A stretch of DNA of 64,000 bases from Nocardia abscessus (GCF_015477775.1 NZ_JADLQO010000014.1:186001-250000), one strand, 5' to 3'. Positions 46,370-56,030 are shown, counted from the first letter of the stretch. Translations and numbers: made by a program. Notes: generated from the letters alone by a model not told the origin.

Positions 46370-46936
46370 ATGACCCGGGCACTGATCATCGTCGACGTCC
46401 AGAACGATTTCTGCGAGGGCGGGTCGCTCGCGGTCCGCGGAGGCGCTGCGGTGGCGTCCCGGATCAGCGAGCACCTCGCGGCGGCGAAGTACAGCGCGGT
46501 CGTCGCCACCCGCGACTATCACATCGATCCCGGCGCCCATTTCTCCGACGAGCCCGATTACATCGACAGCTGGCCGCCGCACTGCCGGGTCGGCACGCCG
46601 GGCGCGGAGTTCCACCCCGCTCTGGCCACGGGGCAGATCCAGCAGGTCTTCTCCAAGGGCGCGTACTCCGCGGCCTATTCCGGGTTCGAGGGCACCACCG
46701 AGGACGGCACGGGGCTGGCCGATTGGCTGCACGACCGTGGTGTCGAGGCCGTCGACGTGGTCGGCATCGCGACCGACCACTGCGTGCGCGCGACCGCCCT
46801 GGACGCACGCATCGAGGGTTTCGACACCCGCGTCCTGCTCGATCTCACCGCGGGCGTCGCTGCCGACACCACCAGCGCCGCGCTGGACCGCATGCGCGGC
46901 GCGGGCGTCGATCTGGAGGGCAGCATCAGCCGGTAG
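46370..46936 (+). CDS. pncA: Nicotinamidase (pyrazinamidase)
   Basis: 188 residues. It keeps every key position of M. tuberculosis PncA: catalytic triad Asp9 (offset by one from Asp8), Lys96 and Cys138, and metal ligands Asp49, His51, His57 and His71. It deamidates nicotinamide to nicotinate. With pncB upstream this makes a complete nicotinamide salvage pair. GGGAGG precedes the ATG. Relatives of this enzyme also activate the prodrug pyrazinamide. Confidence 0.96.
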   Translation: MTRALIIVDVQNDFCEGGSLAVRGGAAVASRISEHLAAAKYSAVVATRDYHIDPGAHFSDEPDYIDSWPPHCRVGTPGAEFHPALATGQIQQVFSKGAYSAAYSGFEGTTEDGTGLADWLHDRGVEAVDVVGIATDHCVRATALDARIEGFDTRVLLDLTAGVAADTTSAALDRMRGAGVDLEGSISR

Positions 46937-46981
46937 ACCGTCCGGTCTCGGCGACCGGGCAGCTCTGTCGGAGGCGCCGAG

Positions 46982-46987
46982 TAGGCT
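46982..46987 (+). promoter_or_regulatory. -10 box of predicted leaderless mRNA (dinG)
   Basis: TAGGCT, six bases, then GTG at 46994. No ribosome-binding site. Confidence 0.5.
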
Positions 46988-46993
46988 GCTCGC

Positions 46994-49039
46994 GTGCCCG
47001 AACTGCCGCCCGTTTCCGACCTTTTGGCCACCGCCGTGCAGGCCCTCGGCGGCAAGGAGCGCACCGGGCAGGTGACGATGGCCGCGGCGGTGGATCACGC
47101 GATCGACACCAAGGAGCACCTCGCGGTGCAGGCCGGGACGGGCACCGGCAAGTCGCTGGCGTATCTGGTGCCGAGCCTGCGCCACGCCGTGCGCACCGGC
47201 CGCACGGTGGTGGTCTCCACGGCGACGATCGCGTTGCAGCGTCAGCTGGTCGACCGCGATCTGCCCCGGCTGGCCGAGGCGTTGAGCACCCCGCTGGGGC
47301 GCACGCCGAAGTTCGCGATCCTCAAGGGCCGCAACAACTATCTGTGCTTGAACAAGATCAACAGCGCGGTGCCCGACGAGCCTGCCGAGGCGGAGCTGTT
47401 CGACGCGTTCGCGATCTCCCGCCTCGGGCGCGAAGTGCAACGGCTCAACGAATGGACCTCCGACACCGAGACCGGCGACCGGGACGAACTCGCTCCGGGC
47501 GTGAGCGACCGCGCCTGGCGGCAGGTCAGCGTGTCCTCACGGGAGTGCCTGGGCAAGTCGCGCTGCTCGTTCGGGCAGGATTGCTTCGCCGAGCGCGCGA
47601 GGACCGAATCGGCTCAGGCCGACGTGGTGGTGACCAACCACGCACTGCTCGCCATCGACGCGATCAGCGGCATCCAGGTGCTGCCCGAACACGACGTGGT
47701 GGTCATCGACGAGGCGCACGAGCTGGTCGACCGGGTCACCGGGGTGGCCACCGCCGAACTGGCCTCCTCCGCGATCAGCGCGGCCGCCCGCCGCTGCGCC
47801 AAGCTCATCGACGAGCAGGAGGTGGATCGCCTGGAGGGCGCCGCCGAGGCATGGCACACCGTGCTGGAGGAGCTGCCCGCCACCCGCTGGGACACCATGC
47901 CCGACGGTGTCGCCCCGGCGCTGGCCCTGATCCGCGATGCCGCGTGGAACGCGCGCACCGCACTCGCACCGCAGGGCAGCAGCACCGCACAGGGCGATCC
48001 GGAGACTTCCGCCGCCCGCAACATGGCGCTGGCCGCGATCGACGAGGTGCACGACAGCGCGGTCCGCGCGCTGACGGCGTTCGACGAGCCCGACCCGGCC
48101 GCCCGGCGCGACGTGATCTGGCTGGCCGCCGACGAGATCCGCGGCGTGGCGCGCCGTTCGCTGCGGATGGCGCCGCTGTCGGTGGGCGGGCTGTTACGCA
48201 GCAGGCTCTTCGGCACCGCCACCGTCGTGCTGACCTCGGCCACCTTGCAGATCGGCGGCTCGTTCGACGGGCTCGCGCTCACCTGGGGCCTGCCTGCCCA
48301 GTCGGGCAATCGCACCGATCCGGCCACCGCGAACGGCGCGCAGGCGCCCTCGGACGCCGACACCGTGCGCTGGAGCTCGCTCGACGTCGGCTCGCCGTTC
48401 GACCACGCCAAGTCCGGCATCCTCTACGTCGCCAAGCACCTGCCCGCGCCGGGCCGCGACGGGCTGGCGCCGGCCTACCTGGACGAGATCGAGCGGCTCG
48501 TCACGGCGGCGGGCGGACGCACCCTCGGCTTGTTCTCCTCGATGCGCGCGGCCCGCGCCGCCACCGATGCGCTGCGCGACCGGTTGCCGACCCCGGTGCT
48601 GTGCCAGGGTGACGACTCGACGGGCGCACTGGTCCGGAAATTCGCCGACGACCCGGAGACTTCCCTGTTCGGCACGCTGTCGCTGTGGCAGGGCGTCGAC
48701 GTGCCGGGGCCGTCGCTGAGCCTGGTGATTCTCGACCGCATCCCGTTCCCCCGCCCGGACGATCCGCTGCTGGCGGCCCGGCAACGCGCCGTGGAGATGC
48801 GGGGCGGAAACGGGTTCATGACCGTGGCCGCCAGTCACGCCGCTCTGCTGCTCGCCCAGGGCACCGGCCGCCTGCTGCGCAGCGTCGACGATCGGGGCGT
48901 GGTCGCGATCCTCGATTCCCGCCTCGCCACCGCACGCTACGGCGGATACCTGCGCGCGTCGCTGCCGCCGTACTGGGAGACGGCCGACCCGGAGGTCGTG
49001 GTGAAGGCGCTGCGCAGGCTCGCCGCCGCCACGGTGTGA
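46994..49039 (+). CDS. dinG: DinG-family ATP-dependent DNA helicase
   Basis: 681 residues. The Walker A AGTGTGKS has Lys53, and the DEAH box has Asp239-Glu240-Ala-His242. Four Cys (118, 185, 191, 197; the last three in CLGKSRCSFGQDC) fit the iron-sulfur cluster of the XPD/DinG group. Later motifs are GLFSSMRAAR, SLWQGVDVPGPSLSLVILDRIPF (motif V) and QGTGRLLRSVDDRGVVAILDSR (motif VI). It unwinds DNA 5' to 3' and clears R-loops and replication blocks. GTG start, predicted leaderless. Corresponds to Rv1329c. Confidence 0.94.
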   Translation: MPELPPVSDLLATAVQALGGKERTGQVTMAAAVDHAIDTKEHLAVQAGTGTGKSLAYLVPSLRHAVRTGRTVVVSTATIALQRQLVDRDLPRLAEALSTPLGRTPKFAILKGRNNYLCLNKINSAVPDEPAEAELFDAFAISRLGREVQRLNEWTSDTETGDRDELAPGVSDRAWRQVSVSSRECLGKSRCSFGQDCFAERARTESAQADVVVTNHALLAIDAISGIQVLPEHDVVVIDEAHELVDRVTGVATAELASSAISAAARRCAKLIDEQEVDRLEGAAEAWHTVLEELPATRWDTMPDGVAPALALIRDAAWNARTALAPQGSSTAQGDPETSAARNMALAAIDEVHDSAVRALTAFDEPDPAARRDVIWLAADEIRGVARRSLRMAPLSVGGLLRSRLFGTATVVLTSATLQIGGSFDGLALTWGLPAQSGNRTDPATANGAQAPSDADTVRWSSLDVGSPFDHAKSGILYVAKHLPAPGRDGLAPAYLDEIERLVTAAGGRTLGLFSSMRAARAATDALRDRLPTPVLCQGDDSTGALVRKFADDPETSLFGTLSLWQGVDVPGPSLSLVILDRIPFPRPDDPLLAARQRAVEMRGGNGFMTVAASHAALLLAQGTGRLLRSVDDRGVVAILDSRLATARYGGYLRASLPPYWETADPEVVVKALRRLAAATV

Positions 49040-49059
49040 TACCGAACACACCTCCCGGC

Positions 49060-49083
49060 ATCTACTTCCAGACGGAAGTAGAT
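49060..49083. terminator. Hairpin between dinG and ridA genes (first)
   Basis: A 10-base-pair perfect AT-richer stem ATCTACTTCC/GGAAGTAGAT with loop AGAC, 20 bases past the dinG stop. Confidence 0.55.
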
Positions 49084-49165
49084 TATTGGTCGGTACTTCG
49101 GTGTACCCCCAATTCCCACACCGAATGTATCGGCCGGTCCCCGCGCCAAGCCCTGCACGCGGCGC

Positions 49166-49184
49166 GGGGCCATCACTTGGCCCC
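49166..49184. terminator. Hairpin between dinG and ridA genes (second)
   Basis: A 7-base-pair perfect stem GGGGCCA/TGGCCCC with a 5-base loop, 17 bases past the ridA-like stop on the minus strand. Confidence 0.5.
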
Positions 49185-49201
49185 GGCCCGGCACCGGTAG
49201 C

Positions 49202-49597
49202 TCAGCCGCGCACGGCCACCGCGTCGACCTCGAACAGCATGCCCGGCAGCGCGAGCGCGGCCACGCCGGTCAGCGTCTGCGCGGGCGGCCGCTCACTCCA
49301 GATCTCCGCGATCTTCTTGCCGAGCACGGCCAGCTTGTCCAGGTCGTGGTCGACGATGTGCGTCCGCAATTGCGCCACGTCTGCGAAGTCCAACCCGGCC
49401 GAGCGCAGGGCGATTCCGAGGTTGGCGAACGCGTTGTCCACCTGAACCGCGAATTCTGTGCTGGTGGTGTGCCCCTCGGCGTCCGAGTCGTACTGCCCCG
49501 CGATGAACACCAACTCACCGCGCGCCACTGCCACGTGGCTGTAGCCGAACCCGGTCGGATCGTGCAGATCACCGGGATTGCTGATTTCGACGCCCAT
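49202..49597 (-). CDS. RidA/YjgF-family enamine-imine deaminase
   Basis: 131 residues with the RidA pattern: GYSHVAVARGELVFIAGQYDSDAEG and AFANLGIALRSAGLDFADVAQLRTHIVDH, then PAQTLTGVAALALPGMLFEVDAVAV. RidA proteins hydrolyse reactive enamines released by PLP enzymes. This one lacks the exact C-terminal Arg-Glu pair of classic RidA at the usual spot, so its specificity may differ. GAGGAGA lies before the ATG at 49597. It lies in a gene group not found at this place in M. tuberculosis. Confidence 0.85.
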   Translation of the reverse strand: MGVEISNPGDLHDPTGFGYSHVAVARGELVFIAGQYDSDAEGHTTSTEFAVQVDNAFANLGIALRSAGLDFADVAQLRTHIVDHDLDKLAVLGKKIAEIWSERPPAQTLTGVAALALPGMLFEVDAVAVRG

Positions 49598-49738
49598 CGT
49601 TTCTCCTCGCTCGGTCGACAAGTGCTGCAACACCACGACGACGATCCAGCAGTCCGCGGTGTGACATGACGAAGGACACAAACGACCGCGGCGCGGCGAC
49701 CGAAGTCACCGCGCCGCGAATTCGGCTGTGCCGCAGGC

Positions 49739-50272
49739 TCAGAGCGCCCACTTCAGGATCAGCGTGAGCACGGCCGTCACAACCGCGAGAATCAGCGCGC
49801 CGACACCCCACACGAATCCGTGACGTCCCCAGGGACGACCGGCGTCCAACGAGAACTTGCCGGGCCCGGTGAAGGGCAGCGCCGCGCCGACCACCGCGAA
49901 CAGCACGCCCATCTCGTAACCGCCCAGCAGCCCACCGGCCCAGGTGGCGTTGATCGCGTTGATCATCGTGCCCAGCACGATCGCCCCCGCCAGCGGCGTC
50001 AGCAGGCCGAGCAGCAGGAGCAGCCCGCCGCCGAGTTCGGTCAGGCCCGCCAGCGTCCCGAACAGCTTGCCCGGGTTGTAACCCATCTGCTCGAAGCCGT
50101 CGGCGTTGGCCTGCAGGCCGGGCCCGCCCCACCAGCCGAAGAGTTTCTGCGCCCCGTGCGCCGCGAGCAAGCCGCCGAAGACGACTCGCACGATCAGCAG
50201 GCCGATGTCGGTGGCGATGCCGTCCAACTCGGTGTTCGTGCTGCGTCGTTCCAGTACGGATTTGATGGTCAT
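49739..50272 (-). CDS. DoxX-family membrane protein
   Basis: 177 residues with four hydrophobic helices. It carries DoxX-type elements GLLIVRVVFGGLLAAHGAQKLFGWWGG and GTLAGLTELGGGLLLLLGLLTPLAGAIVLGTMINA. DoxX proteins are linked to redox and thiol defence, for example in the SodA-SseA-DoxX complex of mycobacteria. GAGGA precedes the ATG at 50272. Stands between ridA and the NCS2 permease on the same strand, with a 141-base gap from RidA. Confidence 0.87.
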   Translation of the reverse strand: MTIKSVLERRSTNTELDGIATDIGLLIVRVVFGGLLAAHGAQKLFGWWGGPGLQANADGFEQMGYNPGKLFGTLAGLTELGGGLLLLLGLLTPLAGAIVLGTMINAINATWAGGLLGGYEMGVLFAVVGAALPFTGPGKFSLDAGRPWGRHGFVWGVGALILAVVTAVLTLILKWAL

Positions 50273-50435
50273 GCTGGTCCTCATCCCTGCAAGTCGTTCC
50301 CGGACATGATCGTTAGCTCCGCGAAGAAGCGGACTACGGTCCGATTATTTCATCAAGAGGCCCAACTGCCCAACCCCTCGGTCTTATTCCACGGTCGGAC
50401 GGGAAGGATGGTTCAGCGCGCAAGCAAGCGGAAAG

Positions 50436-51797
50436 TTACTCCGCGAGGAAGAAGAAGTAGCCGAGGAACACCAGCATCAGGGCCCACATCGCCGGATGTA
50501 CCTCCCTGAACCGGCCTTTCGCCGCCATGACCACCGGGTACAGCAGCATGCCCATGGCCAGGCCGTTGGCGATGGAGTACGTCAGCGGCATCATCACGAC
50601 GGTGATGAACGCGGGAACGGAGTACTCCAAAAGGTTCCAGTCGATCTGGCCGAGCGCACGGGCCATCAGGATGCCGACCACGATGAGCGCGGGCGCGGTC
50701 ACCTCGCCGGAGCCCGCGACCACCGCGAAGATCGGATAGCAGAACATCGCGACGAGGAACCAGCCCGCCGTGCCGACCGCGGTCAGCCCGGTCCGGCCGC
50801 CCGCCGAGACGCCCGCCGTCGATTCCACGTAGGCGGTCGTGGTCGAGGTACCGATCACCGCGCCCGCCATGGTGCCCACCGAATCCGCCGCCAGCGCGCT
50901 CGCGGCCCGCGGCAGTTTGCCGTCCTCGTCCAGTAGACCGGCCTGGTTCGCGACGCCGATCAGGGTGCCCGAGGCGTCGAAGAAGTCGACGAACAGCATG
51001 GTCAGCACCACCACGGCCATCTGGCCGGTGAACGCGTCGGGCAGATGGACGATGGCCTGACCGAAGGTCTGCTCGAGCCCCTTCGGCGCGGCGAACACGC
51101 CCTTGGGCAGATCGACCAAACCGCTGACGATGCCGACGATCGTGGTCAGCACGATGCCGTAGAGCACCGCGCCGTGCCATCCCCGCACGAGGAACACCAC
51201 GGTCACCAGCAGCCCGAACAGCGCGAGCAGCGTAGTGCCCTTCGTGAAGTCACCCAGCGTGACCAGCGTCGCTTCGCTGTTCACCACGATCCCGGCGTTC
51301 TTCAGGCCGAGGAACGCCACGAACAATCCGATGCCTGCGCCGACCGCGAGCTTCAACTGCATCGGAATGGCATCGAGAATGCGTTCGCGGACCTTCGTCA
51401 CGGCGAGGACGAAGAAGATGACGCCGGACAGGAACGTGCCCGACAACGCGACCTGCCACGGAATCCCCATGCCGAGCACCACCGTGTACGCGAAGAACGC
51501 GTTGAGCCCCATACCCGGCGCGAGCGCGATCGGATACCGGGCCCACAATCCCATGACCAGGGTGCCGAACACCGCCGCGACGGCCGTGGCGGTGAACACC
51601 GCCTGCATGGGAATGCCCTTGTCGCCCAGCGCTCCCTGATCACCGAGCACCGCGGGGTTGACCGCGAGCACGTACGACATGGCGAGGAACGTGACCGTTC
51701 CCGCCATGAGTTCGCGCTTGACGGTAGAGCCGGCCGACCGGATCCCGAAGTACCCGTCGAGGCGTCCTCGGGTCCGGTGCAGAACGTCGGTGACCAT
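50436..51797 (-). CDS. NCS2-family purine/adenine permease (AzgA-like)
   Basis: 453 residues with about 14 hydrophobic helices. The opening ELMAGTVTFLAMSYVLAVNPAVLGD, PIALAPGMGLNAFFAYTVVLGMG and the motif MLFVDFFDASGTLIGVANQAGL are those of AzgA-type adenine/hypoxanthine permeases. It imports a purine base with protons. GGAG precedes the ATG. The glgP gene lies downstream on the opposite side and is convergent in function only. Substrate specificity among purines is not certain. Confidence 0.9.
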   Translation of the reverse strand: MVTDVLHRTRGRLDGYFGIRSAGSTVKRELMAGTVTFLAMSYVLAVNPAVLGDQGALGDKGIPMQAVFTATAVAAVFGTLVMGLWARYPIALAPGMGLNAFFAYTVVLGMGIPWQVALSGTFLSGVIFFVLAVTKVRERILDAIPMQLKLAVGAGIGLFVAFLGLKNAGIVVNSEATLVTLGDFTKGTTLLALFGLLVTVVFLVRGWHGAVLYGIVLTTIVGIVSGLVDLPKGVFAAPKGLEQTFGQAIVHLPDAFTGQMAVVVLTMLFVDFFDASGTLIGVANQAGLLDEDGKLPRAASALAADSVGTMAGAVIGTSTTTAYVESTAGVSAGGRTGLTAVGTAGWFLVAMFCYPIFAVVAGSGEVTAPALIVVGILMARALGQIDWNLLEYSVPAFITVVMMPLTYSIANGLAMGMLLYPVVMAAKGRFREVHPAMWALMLVFLGYFFFLAE

Positions 51798-51902
51798 GGG
51801 TGACTCCAGTCGAGAACGATTCGGGCGTGCCAGGGCACGGTAGCCGACGGTTCACTACCAGGGGCAACTCGCGACGGCCGCTCGTGACCAGCGCCACCGG
51901 CC

Positions 51903-54476
51903 TCAGGCGCTCGGGGCGGAGACCAGGCCCAGCTCGGCGTCGGAGGCCAGCAAGTCGTTGTGCGGCAGCACGCGCACGGTGTAGCCGACCGCGCCGGAGA
52001 GCGGGACCGGGGTGTCCACGGTGAACAGCTCGGCGCCGCCGTCCGACCCGCTGTGCGTCATCGGGACCGTCGTGGTGTCGGAGAGGTCGTCGGTCGCCGA
52101 CACCCGGCCGAGCACCGCCTGCACCACCACGTCCGACACGCTCAATCCGCCGAGCTCGACCCGCGCGGCCAGTGCCAGCCGCGCGCCGATCACCGGCGTA
52201 TCCGGCAGGCCCGCGCTGTCCACCTGGATCACCTTCACCGAGGGCCACGCCGACTCCACCCGGCGCCGATACTCGGCGATGGCGCCCGCGACCGCGAAAT
52301 CGTCGGCCGTCGCCCGCTGATACGCCGCGGCGGCGGGAGCGTAGTACTCCACCGCGTAGTCGCGGACCATCCGGGAAGCCAGGACCTTCGGTCCCAGGGT
52401 CTGCAGAGTGTGGCGGACCATCTCGACCCAGCGCACCGGCATCCCGGCGGCGTCGCGCTCGTAGAAGCGCGGCGCCACCGCACGCTCGAACACGTCGTAG
52501 AGCGCGGCTGCCTCCAGGTCGTCGCGGCGGTGTTCGTCACGGACGCCCGCCGCGGTCGGAATGGCCCATCCGTTCTCGCCGTCGTACATCTCGTCCCACC
52601 AGCCGTCCCGGATGGACAGGTTGAGCCCGCCGTTCAGCGCGGATTTCATGCCGGAGGTGCCGCATGCTTCCAGCGGGCGCAGCGGGTTGTTCAGCCAGAC
52701 GTCGCAGCCCCAGTACAGGTAGCGAGCCATCGACATGTCGTAGTCGGGCAGGAAGACGATCCGGTGGCGCACCTCGGGATCGTCGGCGAAGCGGACCACC
52801 TGCTGGATCAGCGCCTTGCCTCCGTCGTCGGCGGGGTGGCTCTTGCCCGCCACCACCAGCTGCATCGGCCGCCGCGGGTCCAGCAGCAGGGCGCGCAGCC
52901 GCTGCGGGTCGCGCAGCATGAGGGTGAGGCGCTTGTAGGTCGGCACCCGGCGCGCGAACCCGACGGTCAGTACGTTCGGGTCGAAGACACCGTTCACCCA
53001 GCCGAGTTCGGCTTCCGCCGCGCCACGCTCCAGCCAGGACGCGCGCACCCGGCGGCGCACCTCGTCGACGAGGATGCCGCGCAGGGTATTACGGGTCGAC
53101 CACAGCTCGGTGAGATCGATGTCGCGCAACCGCTCCCAGCCACGCGACTCCTCGACCAGTTCCGCGCCGATGTGCTCGCGCGCCTTGTCCACCCATTCCC
53201 GCGCGGCCCAGGTGGTGGCGTGCACACCGTTGGTGACCGAACCGATCGGCACCTCCGCCGGATCGAAGCCCGGCCACAGCGAGGCGAACATGGACCGGCT
53301 CACCTCGCCGTGCAGTTTCGAGACGCCGTTGGCGCGCTGCGCGAGCCGCAGACCCATGTGCGCCATATTGAAGACGGAGGGATCGGCTTCCCGGCCGAGC
53401 GCCACGATGCGGTCCACGGAAAGGCCGGGCAGCAGCGCCGATTCGGATTCGCCGTGCGCGCCGCCGAAGTAGCGCCGCACCATCGGCATCGGGAACCGAT
53501 CGATGCCGGCCGGAACCGGCGTGTGCGTGGTGAACACCGTGCCCGCCCGCACGGCGGCCAGCGCGGAATCGAAATCCCTTCCGGCCGCGACGAATTCGCG
53601 GATGCGCTCGACGCCGAGGAAACCCGCGTGACCTTCGTTCATGTGGAACACGTCGGGATCGGGCAGTCCGGCCGACGCGGTGTACGCCCGCACCGCGCGC
53701 ACCCCGCCGATGCCCGCCAGGATCTCCTGGCGGATGCGATGCTCCTGGTCGCCGCCGTAGAGCCGGTCGGTGACCGCGCGCAGCTCGGGATCGTTCTCGG
53801 CGATGTCCGAGTCGAGCAGCAACAGCGGAACCCGGCCGACCTGCGCGATCCACACCCGCGCACGCAGGACCCTGCGGTCGGGCATGGCGACGTGGATGAG
53901 CACCGGCGACCCGTCGGAGGTCAACGCCCGCAGCGGAAGGCCCTGCGGGTCCAGCGCGGGATAGTGCTCGGCCTGCCAGCCGTCCGCCGTCAGGGACTGC
54001 CGGAAGTAACCCGAGCGGTACAGCAAGCCCACACCGATCAGCGGTACGCCCAGGTCGGAGGCGGCCTTGAGGTGGTCACCGGCCAGGATGCCCAGACCGC
54101 CCGAGTAGTTCGGCAGTACCTCGGTGACGCCGAACTCCATCGAGAAGTACGCGATGCCGCGCACCCCCTCCTCCCCCGCCCTGCGCTGGAACCAGCCCGG
54201 TGCCTCCAGGTAATCGCGCAGGTCCGCCGCCGCCGCGTCGACCCGAGCGACATAGCCGGGGTCGGCGGCCAGCTCGTCCAGCCGCGCCGCGGGTACCTCG
54301 CCGAGCATCCGGACCGGATCGTGCCCCATCTCCTGCCACCGCCGCGGATCCAGCGCGGCGAACAGGTCCTGCGTCGGCGGGTGCCACGACCACCGCAGAT
54401 TCGTGGCGAGCTCACCCAGAGCGGCCAAACGCTCGGGCAGATGGGCACGGACGGTGAATCGACGCAATGCCTTCAT
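51903..54476 (-). CDS. glgP: Glycogen/alpha-glucan phosphorylase
   Basis: 857 residues from the ATG at 54476, close to the usual size. N-terminal LGELATNLRWSWHPPTQDLFAALDP, GIAYFSMEFGVTEVLPNYSGGLGILAGDHLKAASDLGVPLIGVGLLY, VFHMNEGHAGFLGVERI and the C-terminal EACGTSGMKSALNGGLNLSIRDGWWDE (PLP Lys region) are the phosphorylase family marks. It releases glucose-1-phosphate from linear alpha-1,4-glucan. Predicted leaderless via TAGTTT at 54484-54489. Divergent from glgE-glgB, with a secreted protein and a LysE gene between them; in M. tuberculosis it is Rv1328. Confidence 0.94.
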   Translation of the reverse strand: MKALRRFTVRAHLPERLAALGELATNLRWSWHPPTQDLFAALDPRRWQEMGHDPVRMLGEVPAARLDELAADPGYVARVDAAAADLRDYLEAPGWFQRRAGEEGVRGIAYFSMEFGVTEVLPNYSGGLGILAGDHLKAASDLGVPLIGVGLLYRSGYFRQSLTADGWQAEHYPALDPQGLPLRALTSDGSPVLIHVAMPDRRVLRARVWIAQVGRVPLLLLDSDIAENDPELRAVTDRLYGGDQEHRIRQEILAGIGGVRAVRAYTASAGLPDPDVFHMNEGHAGFLGVERIREFVAAGRDFDSALAAVRAGTVFTTHTPVPAGIDRFPMPMVRRYFGGAHGESESALLPGLSVDRIVALGREADPSVFNMAHMGLRLAQRANGVSKLHGEVSRSMFASLWPGFDPAEVPIGSVTNGVHATTWAAREWVDKAREHIGAELVEESRGWERLRDIDLTELWSTRNTLRGILVDEVRRRVRASWLERGAAEAELGWVNGVFDPNVLTVGFARRVPTYKRLTLMLRDPQRLRALLLDPRRPMQLVVAGKSHPADDGGKALIQQVVRFADDPEVRHRIVFLPDYDMSMARYLYWGCDVWLNNPLRPLEACGTSGMKSALNGGLNLSIRDGWWDEMYDGENGWAIPTAAGVRDEHRRDDLEAAALYDVFERAVAPRFYERDAAGMPVRWVEMVRHTLQTLGPKVLASRMVRDYAVEYYAPAAAAYQRATADDFAVAGAIAEYRRRVESAWPSVKVIQVDSAGLPDTPVIGARLALAARVELGGLSVSDVVVQAVLGRVSATDDLSDTTTVPMTHSGSDGGAELFTVDTPVPLSGAVGYTVRVLPHNDLLASDAELGLVSAPSA

Positions 54477-54483
54477 TGGGTAG

Positions 54484-54489
54484 AAACTA
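54484..54489 (-). promoter_or_regulatory. -10 box of predicted leaderless mRNA (glgP)
   Basis: Minus-strand TAGTTT, seven bases, then ATG at 54476. No ribosome-binding site. Confidence 0.45.
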
Positions 54490-54764
54490 CACGGCACCCG
54501 CGGCACCCGCCCCGCCTGACCACGACCCGGAACAACCTTCCGACCAGCGTGTTTCGTGATCGAGCGCGCCGAAGAAAGCCGCGCGCCCGATCTTGCGTAA
54601 CGCCTTCTACCGTCACGGAACGGCCACACGACGCGCCCGGCGCCGTCGTTCCCGCTACCCGATCGAGACCCGCGCTCGCTTGTGAACTCCGGAACGCGGG
54701 GCAAACCCACAAGCTGTGCGGACCAACCGGCCGCACCAACCGAATCAGTACGGGAGTGATCGAG

Positions 54765-55214
54765 ATGTGGATGACTGCACACCCAAATCGCGCCCGCGAT
54801 TTGCGCTGGTCGCGCGCTGGAGCGGCCATCACGGGCTTCGGAGCCGTCACGGCTGCACTCGTTCTCGCCGCACCCGCCGCCGGGGCTGCCGTCACTACGG
54901 CGACGGCGAACTCGGCCCAAGGTATGAGTCTCGGCTTCGGGAACTACGGCACCAACTGCCAATACCGGGTGACGGCCACGGTGGACAACATTCCCTCCGC
55001 CGATTCCGTCCAGTTCTCCGACAGCGCCGCGGGCACCTTCTCCCCGAACCCCGCACCGGTGAGCGGCAACCAGGCCACCACCATCTGGATACCTGACGCG
55101 ACCGGGCAGCACACCATTTCCGCTGTGCAAGGCACCAGCCCGGCTTGGACCTCGTCGGTGATGACGGTGGGCAACGGAATCAACCTCGGCATGGCGTGCG
55201 TGGTCCTGCCGTAG
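54765..55214 (+). CDS. Secreted small Ig-like protein
   Basis: 149 residues with a signal peptide that runs through AAITGFGAVTAALVLAAPAAG. The mature part (VTTATANSAQGMSLGFGNYGTNCQYRVTATVDNIPSADSVQFSD ... IWIPDATGQHTISAVQG) reads like one immunoglobulin-type beta sandwich, with Cys residues in TNCQY and MACVV that could pair. No enzyme motif. GGGAG lies eight bases before the ATG. It is transcribed away from glgP and toward the LysE gene. Function unknown; probably exported. Confidence 0.78.
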   Translation: MWMTAHPNRARDLRWSRAGAAITGFGAVTAALVLAAPAAGAAVTTATANSAQGMSLGFGNYGTNCQYRVTATVDNIPSADSVQFSDSAAGTFSPNPAPVSGNQATTIWIPDATGQHTISAVQGTSPAWTSSVMTVGNGINLGMACVVLP

Positions 55215-55388
55215 AGCTCGATGTGCTTCGGAGCGGCAGAGTGAGCACCCAGGTGGCCACGCGCGCACAGCTCTCCAGCCGTGGCCGCCCGGGCCCCTCC
55301 CGGTCTCCCGGCCCGTGAATTGCGATCGGCACCGAGGGGGTGCCGGAAATGTGTGGCCTGAGCAGGGCCGAGGTGACAGCATCGGCTG

Positions 55389-56030
55389 ATGCCGCATTGG
55401 GTCGAGGTTCTTCCGCAATTCCTGCCGGCCTGCCTGCTCCTGGCCGCACTGCCGGGGCCCGCGACCGCCCTGTTCTTGCAGCGCGCTGTGCGTGACGGGC
55501 GCACCGCGGGTCTGGCAGCGGTGGCCGGGAACGAAATCGGCGTGCTCGGTTGGACGCTGGCGGGCGGGGCGGGGCTGTCGGTGCTCCTCGTCGCGAACCG
55601 AGCCATGAACACGGCCGTCCACGTCATCGGCGCGCTGGTTCTGATCTGGCTCGGCGTGCAGGCCTGGCGAGGGGCGCGCGGCGGCGACGAGTTCGGCAGT
55701 GCGATGACGAAGATGCTCCCCGCGGGTCGCACGCCCGCGGCCGCCTTTCGCGCCTCGCTGCTCTCGATCGCCGCCAACCCGAAGGCGGCGGTCTTCGGGT
55801 TGACGATCCTTCCTCAATTCCTGCCGTCCGACGGTCCGGTGCTGCCGACCGTGGTGATCCTGGCGCTCATCCAGTTGGTGGTCGACACCGCCTGGTGCGT
55901 GGGCGTGGTCGTGGTCGCCGACCGTGCGGGCGCCCTGCTGCGCCGCACCGGCATCCGGCAGCGGGTCGAACGCGCGCTCGGCGCGCTCCTGGTCGCCCTC
56001 GGCCTCGGCCTTGCCGCCGACGCGCGCTGA
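55389..56030 (+). CDS. LysE/RhtB-family amino-acid exporter
   Basis: 213 residues with six hydrophobic helices. The N-terminal LPGPATALFLQRAVRDGRTAGLAAVAGNEIGVLGWTLAGGAGLSVLL is the LysE/RhtB pattern, and ASLLSIAANPKAAVFGLTILPQFL holds the family NPK motif. Such proteins export basic or neutral amino acids or small metabolites. The substrate is unknown. Located in the glgP-glgE gap, which is tight in M. tuberculosis; likely an insertion. No clear promoter. Confidence 0.9.
   Translation: MPHWVEVLPQFLPACLLLAALPGPATALFLQRAVRDGRTAGLAAVAGNEIGVLGWTLAGGAGLSVLLVANRAMNTAVHVIGALVLIWLGVQAWRGARGGDEFGSAMTKMLPAGRTPAAAFRASLLSIAANPKAAVFGLTILPQFLPSDGPVLPTVVILALIQLVVDTAWCVGVVVVADRAGALLRRTGIRQRVERALGALLVALGLGLAADAR

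Noticed and set aside
54527-54560. GGAAC-N17-GTT resembling an ECF (SigE/H) promoter upstream of the secreted protein
   Set aside because: Too short a motif in GC-rich DNA, and too far from the start, to support without data.
51960-55214. Plus-strand open frame of 1084 codons
   Set aside because: Mostly antisense to glgP; only its last 149 codons (from 54765) are a real secreted protein.
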